Shown here piece after piece: positions 36,338 through 50,741 of a stretch of DNA of 64,000 nt (position 1 is the first letter of the stretch; each line of letters opens with the position of its first letter). The notes under the pieces are model-generated. The model was not told the DNA's origin. It saw nothing but the letters and a program-made list of their open reading frames with translations, and did no database searches. The stretch covers positions 15,851,572-15,915,571 of the forward strand of contig NC_136008.1 in NCBI RefSeq assembly GCF_048128805.1, given 5' to 3'. Both the position numbers and the translations under genes were made by a program. This DNA comes from Centroberyx gerrardi (Eukaryota > Chordata > Actinopteri > Beryciformes > Berycidae).

Positions 36338-38131
36338 AACGTGAACACGCTCAAACAGAGTGGATCCAACTTCAAGGAAGGAGCCTGACCCCGCAGGCAA
36401 AGTAGTGGCTCGCTACTGAGAGAGGCACTAGATGCCAGGGTGCATCTTGGGTACAAAATAGTGCAAGCATGTCCAGTGTGAGGTGTTTCTTGTACTTGTC
36501 AAACTCTACAGGCAGTAGAGGGTGTAGGTTTGAAGGTGTTTTCAGGTATGAAAGTCTGTTTTTAGGAGTCTGCGGGAGTGTAAAGCAAGCATTAACAGTT
36601 TACAGACGTTATGGTTTGATAAAATATAGTTTCCAGGTCTTGTTAAAAAGGCCGCTGTGGAATTGTCCAGAATTATGCAGACTCCAACCATAATGGTTCA
36701 TGGTGACATTTGTTTTTGGTGCACATTTTGTCACGGTATCATTGTGGCTTTTTATGTACTGTATGTGTTTTTAAAGTACAAAAACACAGGGTATTTGGCA
36801 TTAGTAACCTCCATGGAAGATGATTTCCGATTCCCCTTTGGCTGATGAGAAAGTGAAGAAATTTTTAATCAAGATTGTCCCGTTTCCTTGGACTTACAAA
36901 CAGGGTGATGCTTGCTACTGACATAAAGCAATATTTTGACAAAAACAACGTCAGAATATTGTTAGATCACCCAATACATGCCTTGAGAAGGTGATGGAAT
37001 TGCATAATGGGCGTTTTCGTACATAAAGTAAATTTTTGTATCTTGCACTGACTGTTGAAGTTGTCTATTGGGATTCATGATCAGTACAAATTTTTGTTTC
37101 AATCCCTCAAATTCTAACCTAAATGCCGTAGTTTGACATTGTTTTCCTCTGTTTTACTTTACTCATATGTCATAAGCTATTGCTCCAGATAGACTTTCCA
37201 TGGGACCAAAAAGGAACTGTCATGAGAATGGCATTAGCTTGTGCTGCCTAACATAACACAGAAGAAAATAATGATGTAATGTAGCTGTCCAAGTACTGAC
37301 AATGGCTGAACTGAATAGCAGCATATTTATTATGACATCCTCTGCTCAAACCTATGCATAGTTTGCATTCTCTATGTCTATTTATTAACTCATAAGTTAA
37401 AACGTTCACATTAATATAATCAGGATCATTTAAGTCAAGCTTTTATGTGAAATATATGGACATTTGCATCCATAGAGCATGGTTATCAGTTGCATGATTT
37501 TATGTATAGAGTAACATAGGTGCCAATGGAAATCGAATAAAGACCAAGGCCTTGAATTAACTAACTGTATTAACAGTCATAAGGGTACAGATTAAGGTCA
37601 TAATACATTGTTTCTCACTCATAATGTAGTACAAGTGTCTGCTCTTATGACTTACCGCTTCACAGAATGACAGCATTTGTTTCATCATCTCATCCATACT
37701 CTATTCTACATAAACGTGAGTGCCGCTACCAGTTTACAGTTAATCTGTTATGATGTCGATTCAACAGTTAAAAAAGGGGAGATAAGAGTCCAGTCCCCAG
37801 GTAAAGTGCGGCCATAGATGCGATCTTGCCATAGATTCACTGAGCCATTCGAACAAAGGAGCATCCTTCATAGGGCTTTTTACCAGACACACGACATAGT
37901 ATTTTTAACAGTATTCTAACTATTTGAGTTTTCAGGAGTGCATACAGTAATTTCTTGTACAATAACAAATAATTTGTAGGGGGTTTACATCAGAGATGTG
38001 CAATAGGCAGATTTCCTGTTGCATATCATTCCCAATGTTAATCCTGAGAATATGCTTTGTATCTTACTAGGTTTTGATTTATTTTTTTCTATGAATGTAC
38101 ATAAGATGCTATTTGATTTTTACTTAATAAA
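36338..38131 (+). other. plekha8: Probable plekha8 3' untranslated region
   Basis: AT-rich sequence follows the stop codon. A clear AATAAA at 38126-38131 is followed by a GT-rich stretch (TGTGTGTTTGATC) suitable for 3' end formation. This gives a 3' UTR of about 1.8 kb. Confidence 0.55.
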
Positions 38132-41100
38132 CATGAAATTGCCTTGATGTGTGTTTGATCCTGTTTTTGTCAAATATTTAGTCATATATTAAGTATCACT
38201 TTTGATGAGCCCAGAAGTAAGAGTTACCATGTGGTACCTGTTAGAGCTGAACAATAAAATCTAAAACATCTAAAAAATAAAAAAATTTAAATTGCAATAT
38301 GAACTTATGCAATTTCCAAATCGCAGAGGCTGCAATTAATTGCTTAAGAGAGGCGTCCAAAATGGATTTCTAAACAAGGTATCATACTCTAACTTAGTAA
38401 ATCCTGCATCTGACATCTATTTTTTTATCATATTTTTATAATATATTTTTTATCATATTTTATTTTACAAAATCACTTTCCTTAAACAATTTTAAAGAGC
38501 TAAAAAGATTATGACAAGAAAAACTTTAGTTAAGTTTAAATCGCAAATTCAAACTGTCAACTGTCTTAGTACCTTTTCACTGTACCATTCTCTGCCAACA
38601 ATACCCAGGTGCCTGATGACAGAAGTATAGTATGTGATCAGCAACCCCGTGTATTGACCCTCACTCCTCAGTTTCACCTGTCAAGGAAACACCATCACAG
38701 TAATAAACAAGTGAGCGGTAGATTCTAAATCTGTGCAGGAGTGCCAGTTTGTCCAACTGACAGTGGCATTGAGCTTAAATAACACCTTTGCATACCCCGT
38801 TGTGTGTGTTAAATGAGTGTTTTGCATGTGTGGCAGTGTGTCCCCTGCCCGGCCCACGGCACCCCGCATGCCAGCCATTCCTCTCTATAGGTCAGGGATT
38901 TTCACTGGGCCTGAGCCGACAGCTGGGTCCCTGCCCGCTTCCTGCCCCTGAGGCCTCCCTCGCATCGCCCCGTGTGCCACAGCGGTAACGCTACACCACC
39001 CAACCTGCACTAAAATAACCCCTTTTCACTGGAAAACTCAGCTGTCGGACTTCAGGCCACCAACGTCTTGCTATGAAATCCTGGTGAGAGGTCAAACCCC
39101 GCAGACCCCGCTCTCTGCAGGTTTAATTGTCAGTCAAGAATGGGAAAATTGAACAGGTATGTTCAGGACAAATGGCACATCAACTGGTAAGTTAATTTGT
39201 CCCCAAGACAGCTGTTTGAGGTTCCCAAACTGCACAAACAGAATGAAAACTTCATCCATCTGTGTACACCTCAGATCTCTTCATTATGGTCTCTGTAGAA
39301 TCAGGTTGACTGCTGCATCTCCAGTGACATTTAGTGCGGTACAGAGACATCCTTGGCACAAATCCGATTGGCCTGGTCAGGGGAATGTACATGATAGGAT
39401 AAATACGCCAAGGTAAGCTTTTACTCGGGCATCTCAGCAGGCAAATTGTCCTGATGTGATTTGGAAAAGAAATACGGCATTCTAATAGAGTTATATGGTA
39501 GCCTCCAGCCTCAAACATCTCTCCTGCAACCCTGGCTGGCTGCCACGTCTCCAACCCGTATCACTCTGCCTCATCTCCAAGCACAGAGTCAGCTACGAGG
39601 GGCTTCGTCGAGACAGAATGAAAATCTGAAAACCCATTGCTATGTCTGAGGATGTCGACACAGAGAGAGAGTTCACTGTGTGGTCTGTTTACTATTTGGA
39701 CTAACGCAGCACTTTGCGGGGAGCTGCTGACAGCATCTTTATTCCGCTTGATGGATATCTGCTTTTTTGTAACAGTGAGAGCCCGACTCTGAAAGAACAT
39801 CAATAGCATCTCTATCACTGTCTGTTGGCATCCTGCACCGCTCCCAATCACTGTCACTGCTTGCTCACCAAAGGACAAGAAGCTAAGCTGCTGACAAACC
39901 CCTGACCAACGTTTAAAGCTGCAAGAGAGAGTGAATAGCCTTGGATGGTTTAAATTTTCTCATTTTATTTTCAGTTCTTTTTAAAATTATCCACAACTAC
40001 TGTATAAAGTATGTCAGAATAATGAAGTAGAATGAGCTTTCACTATCCCAGTCACATTGCGTACTATTTTCTATAAAGCCTCATGTTACCACATGCATGT
40101 TATGTTTCAACATTGTTGTGCAGATACAGACACAGGATACAGCACATTAGCATAGGCCACAGAGAGAACATTCAACATATTTTTCAAAAGGTATGGTATT
40201 TTAGCTTTGTGTAGACCTACTGCATGGCACAATTCATAACACACAACTATCATATAAGGTCTGACTGTACCGTGTTTCTTACATACAGACAGTACTTACA
40301 GCTACACTCTGGGGAGAGCAAGCCTGACATTTCTTAAGACACCTGCCACGCTGATGAATGCAATGATGAGTGTTACATTTACAAAAACCATGTTTGGCAA
40401 AATCGGAAGCATTTCAAACTCATGAGCATGGTATCACAAGCATGCGGACACAATATCGTAACAGTCTTTATCTTTCAATTGCTTGTTTGTACATCCACTA
40501 TTACAGAAGAATCACTTTATAACACCTTACAACCTCTAACCTAAGTACGGCTGAGAAAAGGTCTCCCTTGGCACTGCGACTATTCATACAGTAGCTTATG
40601 GAAAATGTCAGCTTATATCAGCAAGGTCATTTACACCATTGGTGCCCAAGATACAGCAGACTACATCTACACTGTTAAGTTCACTGTTGTGAGTTTATCT
40701 GTTGTGGTATACTGTAAGACAGAAAGACTGGATAACGAGGTATTAGAGTAAATACAGTAATGACCAGAAAACAGAATGTGGACTGGAATTTAATTCCTCC
40801 CCTATAGCAGCTATAGACTGTTCCAGCCTTTCCTGTGCAGTGAGAAAATTAAGAACGTAACAGTTTCAAGCCTTCACATACAGTATATTTCGTTTCTCAT
40901 TGAAGCACAGGGAAAGGACCTCCTTCCTACCTATAGGACTGACGCACACCATCGATATATATATTAAAGCTCTCGTTTGAGTTAGTTGAGTTGAGTTGAG
41001 TTACCTGTGTGCCTCAGTGTACAGTCACTGCCATTTCATTTACAAAGAGTGTCATGGAGGATGTCTGTGAAATGTGATGGTTAGAGCTACATTACCTGTT

Positions 41101-42076
41101 GGTTCCTGAGTAGTTCTTGGATATGTCAGTATGAAACCAAGTTGACCTTGTCCAGACTCTGAATGCCCCTGTCAAGCACAGTACCACCACAAGCTAATGG
41201 AGCCAGGTCAGCCTCTCTGAAGGTTCCCAGGAGCCAGGAGACTTGGGGTGGGGCTTCCTGGTAAAACAACCTCACTGAAATATCACCAGTCTATACTTCA
41301 GGCTTAATCAGTGAAAAGGGACTGATGAGGCACTATATCCACCTCTATCTCCATCCCTCTCTGTATCTTACTATACGCCCGGTTGACAACTTCACATTTA
41401 CAGCTGAAGATGTCAAGGTGATATTGAGAGTACACAGCACAAACCTTGTTGTGGCAATAATAGGTATAGTGATAGGTTACATGCTTGAGTAGTGACAGCT
41501 GTTGTCATGGTCTTAGTAATCCCAGCCTCATGCAAATGCTGCGCATTGTCGCTCACATTGCAGTAGAAAACCCGGGGGCCTGCTTCCGGATGTCCTACTG
41601 CCTCTCTTTTCAACAGTACTGGATCAAAATTAATATGCCTCTAGCCCAGCCACTACATGTCTGCAAGGTCTCCCATTGGCACTTAATTAGGTCCCTGGGT
41701 GGCTGTCATACAACCATCACTTCCAGAGGCTGATTCTGGTCCAATCAGGTATGGTGAGGAGGCCAGTCTTCAGTCCTGCTTGTTAAGACAGAGTGCAAGT
41801 GTCCTGTGCATTTCCTATGTATTGGGCGAAGGTTTAGTCTCCACTGCCTGACTCTTTAACCCCTGGGAGCTACGTGGCATCTCAGCAGCGATACAGAGGA
41901 GTTATATATGTGTTTTGTTTTTCCTTTCGTCATCGATTTATTTGCTGCCTCTTCCCTCAGAGTCTCTTGCTTGTAGCATTATTGTTCTGTTTTTTTTTTT
42001 GCATGAAAATATTCCCGTTCAGTGTCAAGCGAACAACAAGACACAGAGGATCCCGCTGCGTCGTCCAGGTTCCTCC
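38132..42076. other. Intergenic region between convergent plekha8 and colq
   Basis: About 3.9 kb without a supported gene. The short ORFs have no recognisable family and no partner exons. A possible minus-strand polyadenylation signal for colq lies at 41937-41942, about 135 nt past its stop codon. Confidence 0.5.
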
Positions 42077-45000
42077 TCAGGTGAAGTACTTGCAGTTTGT
42101 GGAGTCAATGACGCAGTATGGCGTGCACCTGAGGCGCCCGTATGACCTGCACATGATAGGAAATACAACCCGTGGGTCAAGTAAACATGTCAACACTGTT
42201 TTGTTTTCATACAGCAGACAGTTCTGACGAAACAATTTTGAGCTTACCCTGGAAGATATGAATTGCATGTCTGGTAGCCAAAGTCTTTTCCATCACACTC
42301 CTCGGCCCCCTCGTAGCGATATCCATCTCCACAGTAGGCGTGTTTACACTCTGTGGTGAGGGGAGAGGGCAGGGGGAGAGGGGTCATGTTATACATGCAC
42401 AGCAAAGTATACCTACAGAGCTATTATGGGCCATCTGACATGGGCACATGACTTACTGACGCAGCCGTCAGTGACTACTCTGTTTCCGTCATCACACTCC
42501 TCTCCGTTGGGAATCTGCACTATCCCGTCACCACAGTAACCTTCCTCATCGGGGGCGTTTTCCGTGGACTGGAACGGCGTCAACTGGAATGAAAAAGTCT
42601 TTTACGGAGTTTAAAAACTTGAAAAGGAAATGTTAAAAAAAAAAAAGGAGAGGTTGCGTGAAAAGTCACCGCTGCTGTGTGTGAAATAAAGCACAGATGA
42701 TTTGTGAAGTGACTATTCAGACAAGCTTCTAGACTTCATTTTGCTCCATGCGGCGGTACCTGAATCGGCAGCCAGCCATCAATGTCTTTGAAATAGAGCG
42801 ATCTCTGGTCTTTGCGGAATGCCAGAGCGTTATCTGTGTGAAGACGCTCCAGTTCCTCCTCGCTGCTGACCACAAATATCTTGAGTGAAAGGCAAAATGA
42901 TGGTGGTTTGTTAAAAGGAAATTTGCCCTGTCATGTTTTCAATATTTCATGAGCCTAGAATTATATCTGGGTGTAATACAGATCTGAGATATTGAGCATC
43001 AAAAATACATACTAGCTGTCAAAAATTTAAAACAAAAGTTTTTTTTTAAAATAACACCACACAAGCATAAAGCTTAAATAACATTTAGTGACATAGTACC
43101 ATTAAATAACATTCAAAAATCATGAATATGTGAATAACTATAATAATTTTAATTTTAAAAAGTCAGATAAAACCGTATAATTCCAAACTTGCGATTTGAT
43201 AAAAAGTTTGTTATGCTTTTAAATGATGTGTCAAATGATTGTGTACTGAATGTACAGGCCACATAACTAAATTACACATGCACTGGGTAGAATTATGATG
43301 ATACATGAGCCTTATTGATTTAGATTGTAACAAGAGTGTTATTTTCTCACCGCTGGCACTTTGGGATAGTTGCTTCTGGTGTTATGCTCATCAAACGGAG
43401 AACTACTAAGAGAGTTGCAGCTACACCTCCCAGGAGGCCCAGGCAGGCCGCGCTCTCCCTTTGCTGCAACCATATAAAGTCCTGAACAAGCACAGACACA
43501 AAACAGATTATTGTATACAAAGGCTGCAAAAAGGCGACCAGAGGCTACACCTGCAGTCCTAAACAGCAGAATATTGTAGGTTTACTGAGGCAAAGTTCAG
43601 GGTCCAGTCCAGAGTCACAGAGACCGATATAAATACCTCCAAATCTCATGAAATGTTCTATCCTGGACTCATCTATCAAGAGGCAAACACAATCAACTTC
43701 ATTTACGCAGAAACCTGATCAAGATATCAACTGTCACCTTAATTACGTGGTGACACAATGTTTGTAAATCTGTAAAGAGGCTCGCCATCTGTGAATCACT
43801 TTTAGCTGCATGATGTCATGGTGCGAGCATCCCGTTTCACCTCGGGAGATTGGGTTTCTCTGGTGCTAAATAAGACTACTGGTGTTACCTCTTACACCGC
43901 TCTAATGTGCGCTTCCTTTTGCTGACATGGAAGGTTGTTACTCCTCACACCGGCAGCACGGCTTTTCACACGCTCCCGGACACCGGAAAATGTGCCGAGC
44001 CACGAACAAACCAATCCCTCCGCGATGGACTCGACGCAAACTCATGTCCTGACCACGCATCCTCAGATGATCCTCTCAGAATACTGCACGTCAACCAGTA
44101 CTCTCAAGTGTTTTTGAACTCTGTTGGAAGAGCTAAGAAGGTTTTCACCTGTGGTGGGTACACCAGGGGGACCAGGGTGGCCGGCGGGTCCTTGTGGGCC
44201 TGCTGGTCCTAATGGGCCAACACGCCCTGTGTCTCCTTTCACTCCCTGGATCACACAACCAAAAAATACACAGGATAGATACATTTAAAACGTCTTTATT
44301 CAATATTTCAGAGATCAAAACATTTAATAGTGCTGCTGTAAAGCAGTACTGTGGTACTGCAGAATATCACATCCACGTAAACCGTCACCCTCACCTGTTT
44401 CCCTCTCTTCCCTGGTCGGCCAGTGGGCCCTCTGTTTCCTGAGATTCCAGGTTCACCTTTTGGACCCATTTCACCCTGCACAACAAACCAGTTCAATTAA
44501 GCATTCAATTAATTGGTCAAAGTCTTAACTACAAGCTCAAAAGTTCCTGCTTGCTTGAATGTGTTGCTCACTTTCTGTCCAAGCATTCCTGGGAAACCCA
44601 TTGTGCCCTGGGGATAAAGAACAGTAAAAAATATCAACTGAGATTTCATGTATGCACTGTACAGCAGCTAATTTAACATGTGTTACTACGCTAAAGCAAT
44701 TCTGGAAACATGATGAAAAGTATTGATGTTGATGCAGAATTCATGATATTTATTCATTCATGATATGTAGTATTGATCTAATCGGTTGTGTTGGACTAGT
44801 ATATGATAAACTCTGCCCACCTTGTCGCCTTTCATTCCACTCTCACCACGATCACCTCGGGAACCCTGATGGGGCAGATTACAGTGTATTACACAACATA
44901 TAAAATCCAATGTTAATCAATAAATCTTAATTTAGTGTCTCTTGTCATACTGTACAATGATCATTAAGCCAGTCACATACCTTTTCCCCTTTATACCCAG

Positions 45001-48000
45001 GTAAACCCTGCAAATGAAGATCAGAAATTAAAAAGATGAATCAAAGTAGTGTGAAGTTGGAGCTGAATGTTTTTCAGGACCTATGTAAAAGCGAAAGAAA
45101 GACAAAGACACACTTGTTGTTCATACTTCATTTCTCCCATCTTGAAATGTCTCCACCTACCTTAGGCCCAATTGGTCCTCTTGCTCCGGGCAAACCCATC
45201 AGCCCCACGTCTCCCTTCTCACCCTGGCACACAGCAACACATCAGGAATAAGACAAAACTGGTTTAATTTTTAGAACTCTACTTATTTGTCCCAAAATAT
45301 CCCCCAGTCCCAAAAAAACAAAAGAAGGGAGCTTGGATGTTAGAGGACAGAGTGGGTGACAGCTGGTATCTCGCTGGACTTATCAAGTGGGAATTAGGCA
45401 AATCATAGCGACACTCATCTACACTACCTTGTATCTATACTATACTGCTATCTTATCATGTCATATATCATATCGTCTACATTATGAGATAGGACTTACT
45501 CACTTTGGGCCCATTTGGTCCCGGCCATCCAACTGGTCCCTGCTTCCCAGGGAGACCAGGAAGACCTGGCCGACCCTGATAGGAGACATCAATTTAAACG
45601 TCACAAACCTGATGATCTGGGACACAGAAATACCTGACAGAACACTGATGAAACCTTTGCTGCTGCCACAACTGAAGTAGCAGTTAACTGTTTCTGAAAT
45701 CAGGACACTAAAATAAGTGTTTGTGCGGGAAGAGATGTGCAAAATGCAACCCAACCAGAGGGCCTCTTATGTTCATTTACTGCACAAATAGAAAAAAAAC
45801 CTCAGTGCAAGATTTGCTGGATAAGCTGACAGCCTGCTTGCTACAGTATTTATCAGACACTAGTACAGCTGCACATGTAGAGGCAGAATGACTTTAACGA
45901 GCCCTGTCACTTTGCTCTCTTTAATTAAATGATGGGCTGTATATAGAACAGGAGCCGGTGCTTGTGGGAAATAAAATGATTTATGACCCGGCTGAAGCAC
46001 TAACTTAAATTGCACTGCAGTGCTGCAAAGCTGCTCAGTCAGGCCACCCGCCAGGGAAGCTCTCCCAATGGGCCTCTTTTACTGCTTAACCACAACGACT
46101 GATCATTTAGGAGGTCACTTCTCTTCCCACTGTCCTCATCAAACACTGTCTCCTGACTTTCCAATAAAGCTGTGTGGGCCTGTCCTCCCATTCTAATGAG
46201 AGAAGGAGGGCCATCTGACCGGGAGCCAGGCTGCTGGATGTCTTTCAGGGGTCGATGGGGGCGGCCATTAGGTCCCCTTCTGTTAGAGGAGGCCTGAGGT
46301 AACTCCCTGTATCAAAACAGCCCATCTCAGCAGCTCTGTGTCGCTTGCATCCTCTCAGCGTCTGCAGTGCCTCCTGTCAAGGTTGCACTTGCTCACAATT
46401 TCATAATGTGCATAACCAGGCGCTGGCAGCGCTCTGAGTTACAGCTACCAGGCAGGCTGAGGCACTGTATCTCATTTTTGAGTAAATCCACTTAGCGGAG
46501 GATATGGAGTGATTAATGGAGACTCTCACCTTTTGCCCAGGTCTTCCGATTTCTCCCTGACAACAGGATGTGGAGGAGGGGACAGAGACAAGAGACATGT
46601 AAATTGCATTTCCAGCAAGCCTCTTATATGACAGTTTTGAGTATCAGGTAAATTAGAACTCATTTTACAGGATTAAGTGTAGTTTTTGAAAAGTATAATA
46701 ATCCACAAAGTAGATGAGATTAGAGATCATGGGGGAGGTAAATAAATAGCAATAAGTGCTTACCTTTTCTCCTTTGGGTCCTCCTATACCAGGTAAACCA
46801 GGTGGACCCTAATGAATGTAAAAACAAAAATATATAAATCACAGAGATATCTTATCCATCTAAATTAGTTTTATTGTCCACAACATCCCACTAGAAATTA
46901 ATTTTGGTTCCCCGAAGCCCACATCTGCAGTTTCAATTAGCTAAGGGCTGAGTGGGCACTATTGATTTAAAAAGTGCCTTGTGGGCCTCTTGATATACTG
47001 AATCATCGCTGCAGCCCAGCTGGTGCTGGAACAGCCTGAGACGGGCAAACAAAGCAAAAGCATCAACAATCATTTGATTTTGACAAATAAAAATACTTCT
47101 CATTTACAAAATGTTGGGAACAGTGGGGACAGTTGGGTTCACAGTCACCTTTTGAACCAAAATGTCCTTAATTCCTCCAACACCAAAGTACACAAACACA
47201 TGTATACACGCTTGTGCTGGCAATCACTGGAATTTACGCGACCCGGTATGCCTTTCCAGGCAGACAAACTCTTTGGACAGTTTCTAAGAATGATGTGTGG
47301 CACACTGGCAGGCAGTGGAAAAAGGCTATTTGTGTCTCAGCTAAATGTAGAGCGTTAATGGGCTGCTGTGTTGCAGGGGCCAGAGAAATCCCCATCTCCT
47401 GCTCTGCAGGAGCTCATGCATCTCAAGCTGGAAAGAAGAGGGGGGAAATACGCTGCTGAAGTACTAACTCTTAACAACTCAAAACTATGCAGATCCAAAA
47501 CATGAAACAAAATCAGTCTGTGATTGAAAATCAAATCTATTTACAACACATTGGAAATGAATTGATATACATTGTTATGACAACAATACTTAAGTGTCAG
47601 ATCAACAGCACATTATTCATGATTGGATCAAGCATGATGTTTGGGATGGGTCCGGTTCCTACCTGAGGTCCAGGGGGACCAGCAGGCCCAGGAGCACCTG
47701 GGGCACAGGTATGACCTTTGTCCTCATTGTTTGTGTCTGGTTTACCTCCATGAATAGATGAGATGCCTTCATTCTGGAAACAAAGTGAATCTTTTACAGC
47801 TTTGACAAATGTTCATTAGATATAAGAAAGACAACAGAATGGCACTTTTCTGAAGAGAGGACAGTGGCACAGTTAAGTTGACTGTTGATATACTATAGGT
47901 GGCACCTTTATGTCAAAGAAGTTCCCTTTTGAGTTCTCATCCCGTCACTGTCACAAAACACTTCACAACCCATGGCATAAGACCTGTGAAGTGATTTCCT

Positions 48001-48987
48001 CCCACAAACGTATTCTATCATCTGAGCGTATCAACACTCTCATTTCAGGGGGCCAGGGAGCGAGTGTGTGGGGCAGGTTGGATATCACCCAAGGACATAT
48101 CAACAATCTATCCCACAAGGGAAAGTCACATGACTTCGACTCACATGAGTGTGGCGGCGCCAAAGTGAAGGGGGTGGAGGAAACAGGGGGGGTGGAGGCG
48201 GACTCAGTAAACAGCATGGGGTGAATCTCCTCTGCTGCTCCTGGGATCTGAGAGCTGCAGGGTGTACACACGGTGAGTCGCATGGTAATGATGCCGGGTG
48301 TCAAAACTAGGTGACAGTCACTACAAAAGAGATCATGTTAATCTGTTGTCTTGACTTTTGCAACAATACAACTGAATCTCTTAACCTCTTCATCAAAATT
48401 ATCTTTGACATGCATGGGCTCCAACATACTGTCTAAAACGACTGATTTGCACAAAATGGTCAAAATAATGTGACACATTGCAAACAAGTACAGGCTTTAC
48501 CAGACATTGATGCATACAGTAAACAGTAAAATCACAGAGGTTAGAAGAAACAGGAACAGAAAGCGACAGGGAAACAGGTGCAAACTATCAAATCATGACA
48601 CCAGTCCAGGAGAGTTCCTAGTGCTGGATACAGATATGAAGAGCCCTGTGCCTCTCGCTGAAGGACTGCAGACGGCCTCGCTATTTATAGAGGCATTCCC
48701 AGTCTAACTCATAAGCAACAAGAAAATAAACACAAGTGTATTTTTAAAAGGGCAAGGAGTTCATCATCCATCCAGAAACTAGCCATTTATCCATCTATGT
48801 CCATGCTTTTGCAACCACCACACACACCTTTGCATGCATGTATGTGTATGTAAACACACACACATAGACTCAAGTGCAATATAGCCTTACCTGCTGGGAA
48901 TGAAAGAATGCTGTCCAGGATGGAGGACTGAGCCAAGACATAACAAAACAGCAGTGGAAGATACAGTCCGAGCGTTAGGAGAGTCAT
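42077..48987 (-). CDS. colq: ColQ, collagen tail of acetylcholinesterase
   Basis: Seventeen coding exons, 5' to 3' on the minus strand: 48987-48891, 48254-48145, 47773-47663, 46808-46764, 46556-46530, 45575-45504, 45223-45161, 45007-44981, 44865-44821, 44607-44572, 44475-44395, 44245-44149, 43463-43351, 42879-42760, 42583-42457, 42350-42248, 42146-42077. About 447 residues; human ColQ is 455 by memory. Order: signal peptide; PRAD motif [15 protein letters not shown], which organises acetylcholinesterase tetramers; a Gly-X-Y triple helix across exons that are whole triplets; a heparin-binding GRPGKRGKQ; then a cysteine-rich trimerisation and MuSK-binding domain ([17 protein letters not shown]) ending NCKYFT. 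It anchors acetylcholinesterase in the synaptic basal lamina. The first heparin-binding site differs from human. Confidence 0.96.
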
Positions 48988-50741
48988 GCTGCTCCAGATA
49001 GTTGCCTGACTTGGTGTTTGTGAGCCACAGCAGTGGACTCCCCTCTCACGCTGCCTCTCTCTTGCCTCTCTGGCTCTCTGTCCTCGCGCTCAGCTCCCCT
49101 CCCTCTCACTCCTCTCCCTTACGCCTCTAGGAGCGGGCATGCCAACCAATGCCCATTAAATCTTTCCTCTGCATCAGTGTGCGCTAAAATTACAGGAGAC
49201 AGCCCGCCAGCTGCTTTGGGTGCCAATATTAGATCCTTACTACTGCAGGGGGTGCCTTTGTTTCCACTCCTCTAAGCACCGACTAACCCACAGCAGGCTC
49301 TTCTACACCAGCTTCAAACGGGAAGGTGGATGAAAGTGACCGGCCATTTGTAGGCCTACATCCTGAGATAACTTTAACAACATTTAGAAATGTCACAGTA
49401 TTCTGCATAGCTAATTACTGCTTTAGCTGAATAGGCTACACCTCACATGAAGCTTAAATAGACTATGGGCTATATTTTCCCGTGCATTATGCAAACCGTG
49501 TGCATCGTGATTAGTCCGCGCCAAATTAGCTTAATTGGCCAGTCTGTCGCGCAAAATTAATTGTTTGCATTTATGAAGAGGCTCCTCATCTTGGCATTAA
49601 AGTAGGGGAGTAAAAGAGCTTTTCCCTGGAAGCATGGGCCTTTACCATTTTCAAGAGCAGACCGAGTGCAACATTATGAAATGTATCACACATATTTTCA
49701 CATATTGCATAGGCTACACATGCATACATGCAAATAAAAAGAGCGTGCATTGGAAGTTTTTGTCCTAGTGATGTCTTTTGTCGGCCAATTGTATTGTATT
49801 CGTTTAATGACTAAATCATTTTTTGCAAGTAGACGTTTTTTTCCTCAATCAACATGAGCTTCCACCTTACATTTTTGAAAAAAAAAAAAAAAACCTTTAT
49901 AAAGATTCTGCACATGTAACTCAAGTTTAATTTTTTTGTAAATGTTTATTAGATTAAAATATATTTATTAAGCTTTTACATCTGCGAAACAATCACATGT
50001 GAAACGTTGGACACAAAAAACTATTTCATTTAACTTGAACAGTGAAAAACTTTTTTTTGCAGTGGAAAACACTGCAAATCGATCTTTTAAGATGGTGGAT
50101 TTGTATTTGGAAATGGAATCTTAAAATACCTGCAGGCGGTTCCATTCACTCCCATGTGGCACTACATAATTGCTTTATTTTAAGGGATCCATACATCTCA
50201 TTTAACAAATTGAGAATATGGATATTTAGAAGATATGGTTTAAAAATGAAATATTGATCAGCCCATCAATGCATTGTATTTTAGCTTTCATTGACAGCAA
50301 TTTGTATTAGGCTATTAGTGAGCAAAAAAACTGTAATTCTGAACAGATTTGGCACTCTCAGAATTAGAACATTTCAACTGCAAGTTGACCATGAAATCCC
50401 ATTTCTCAATTTCCCAGCATTTTAATAGTCTGCACTCAATGCTTTTAGGATGATGAGCCATATAAGTTAATTGCCCTACCCATTATGTGGAACAGAAAAA
50501 CGTTAATGCAAAGTAAGGCAATAATGGTCAATGTATTATATGTAAAAACTTTTAATTGTGGTATTAACTATTTAGGAAATTGAATACTACTGTGTAGTAA
50601 GAATTAATTAAAGCATTTCATGGAAACAATCACAAAAACAAAAGCAGCCTTATATTCTCCAGTGTCGAGTTTCACGAGGAGAATCGTCACTGCTCTGCTC
50701 TGAATGTGCTGGAAGGAGGAGGGAGATCTCTCTCTGAACCC
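48988..50741. other. colq upstream region and hacl1 3' UTR
   Basis: The 1.75 kb between the colq start codon and the hacl1 stop codon should contain the colq promoter and the 3' UTR of hacl1, both on the minus strand. Possible minus-strand AATAAA signals occur near 50174 and around 49946-49975. No other gene is supported. Confidence 0.45.

Noticed and set aside
40975-41005. GAGTT tandem repeat
   Set aside because: Only four to five units; too short to be noteworthy.
47963-48304. 113-codon minus-strand ORF over the colq PRAD exon
   Set aside because: It is the wrong frame. The PRAD motif lies in another frame of exon 48254-48145, bounded by a proper acceptor and GTGAGT donor.
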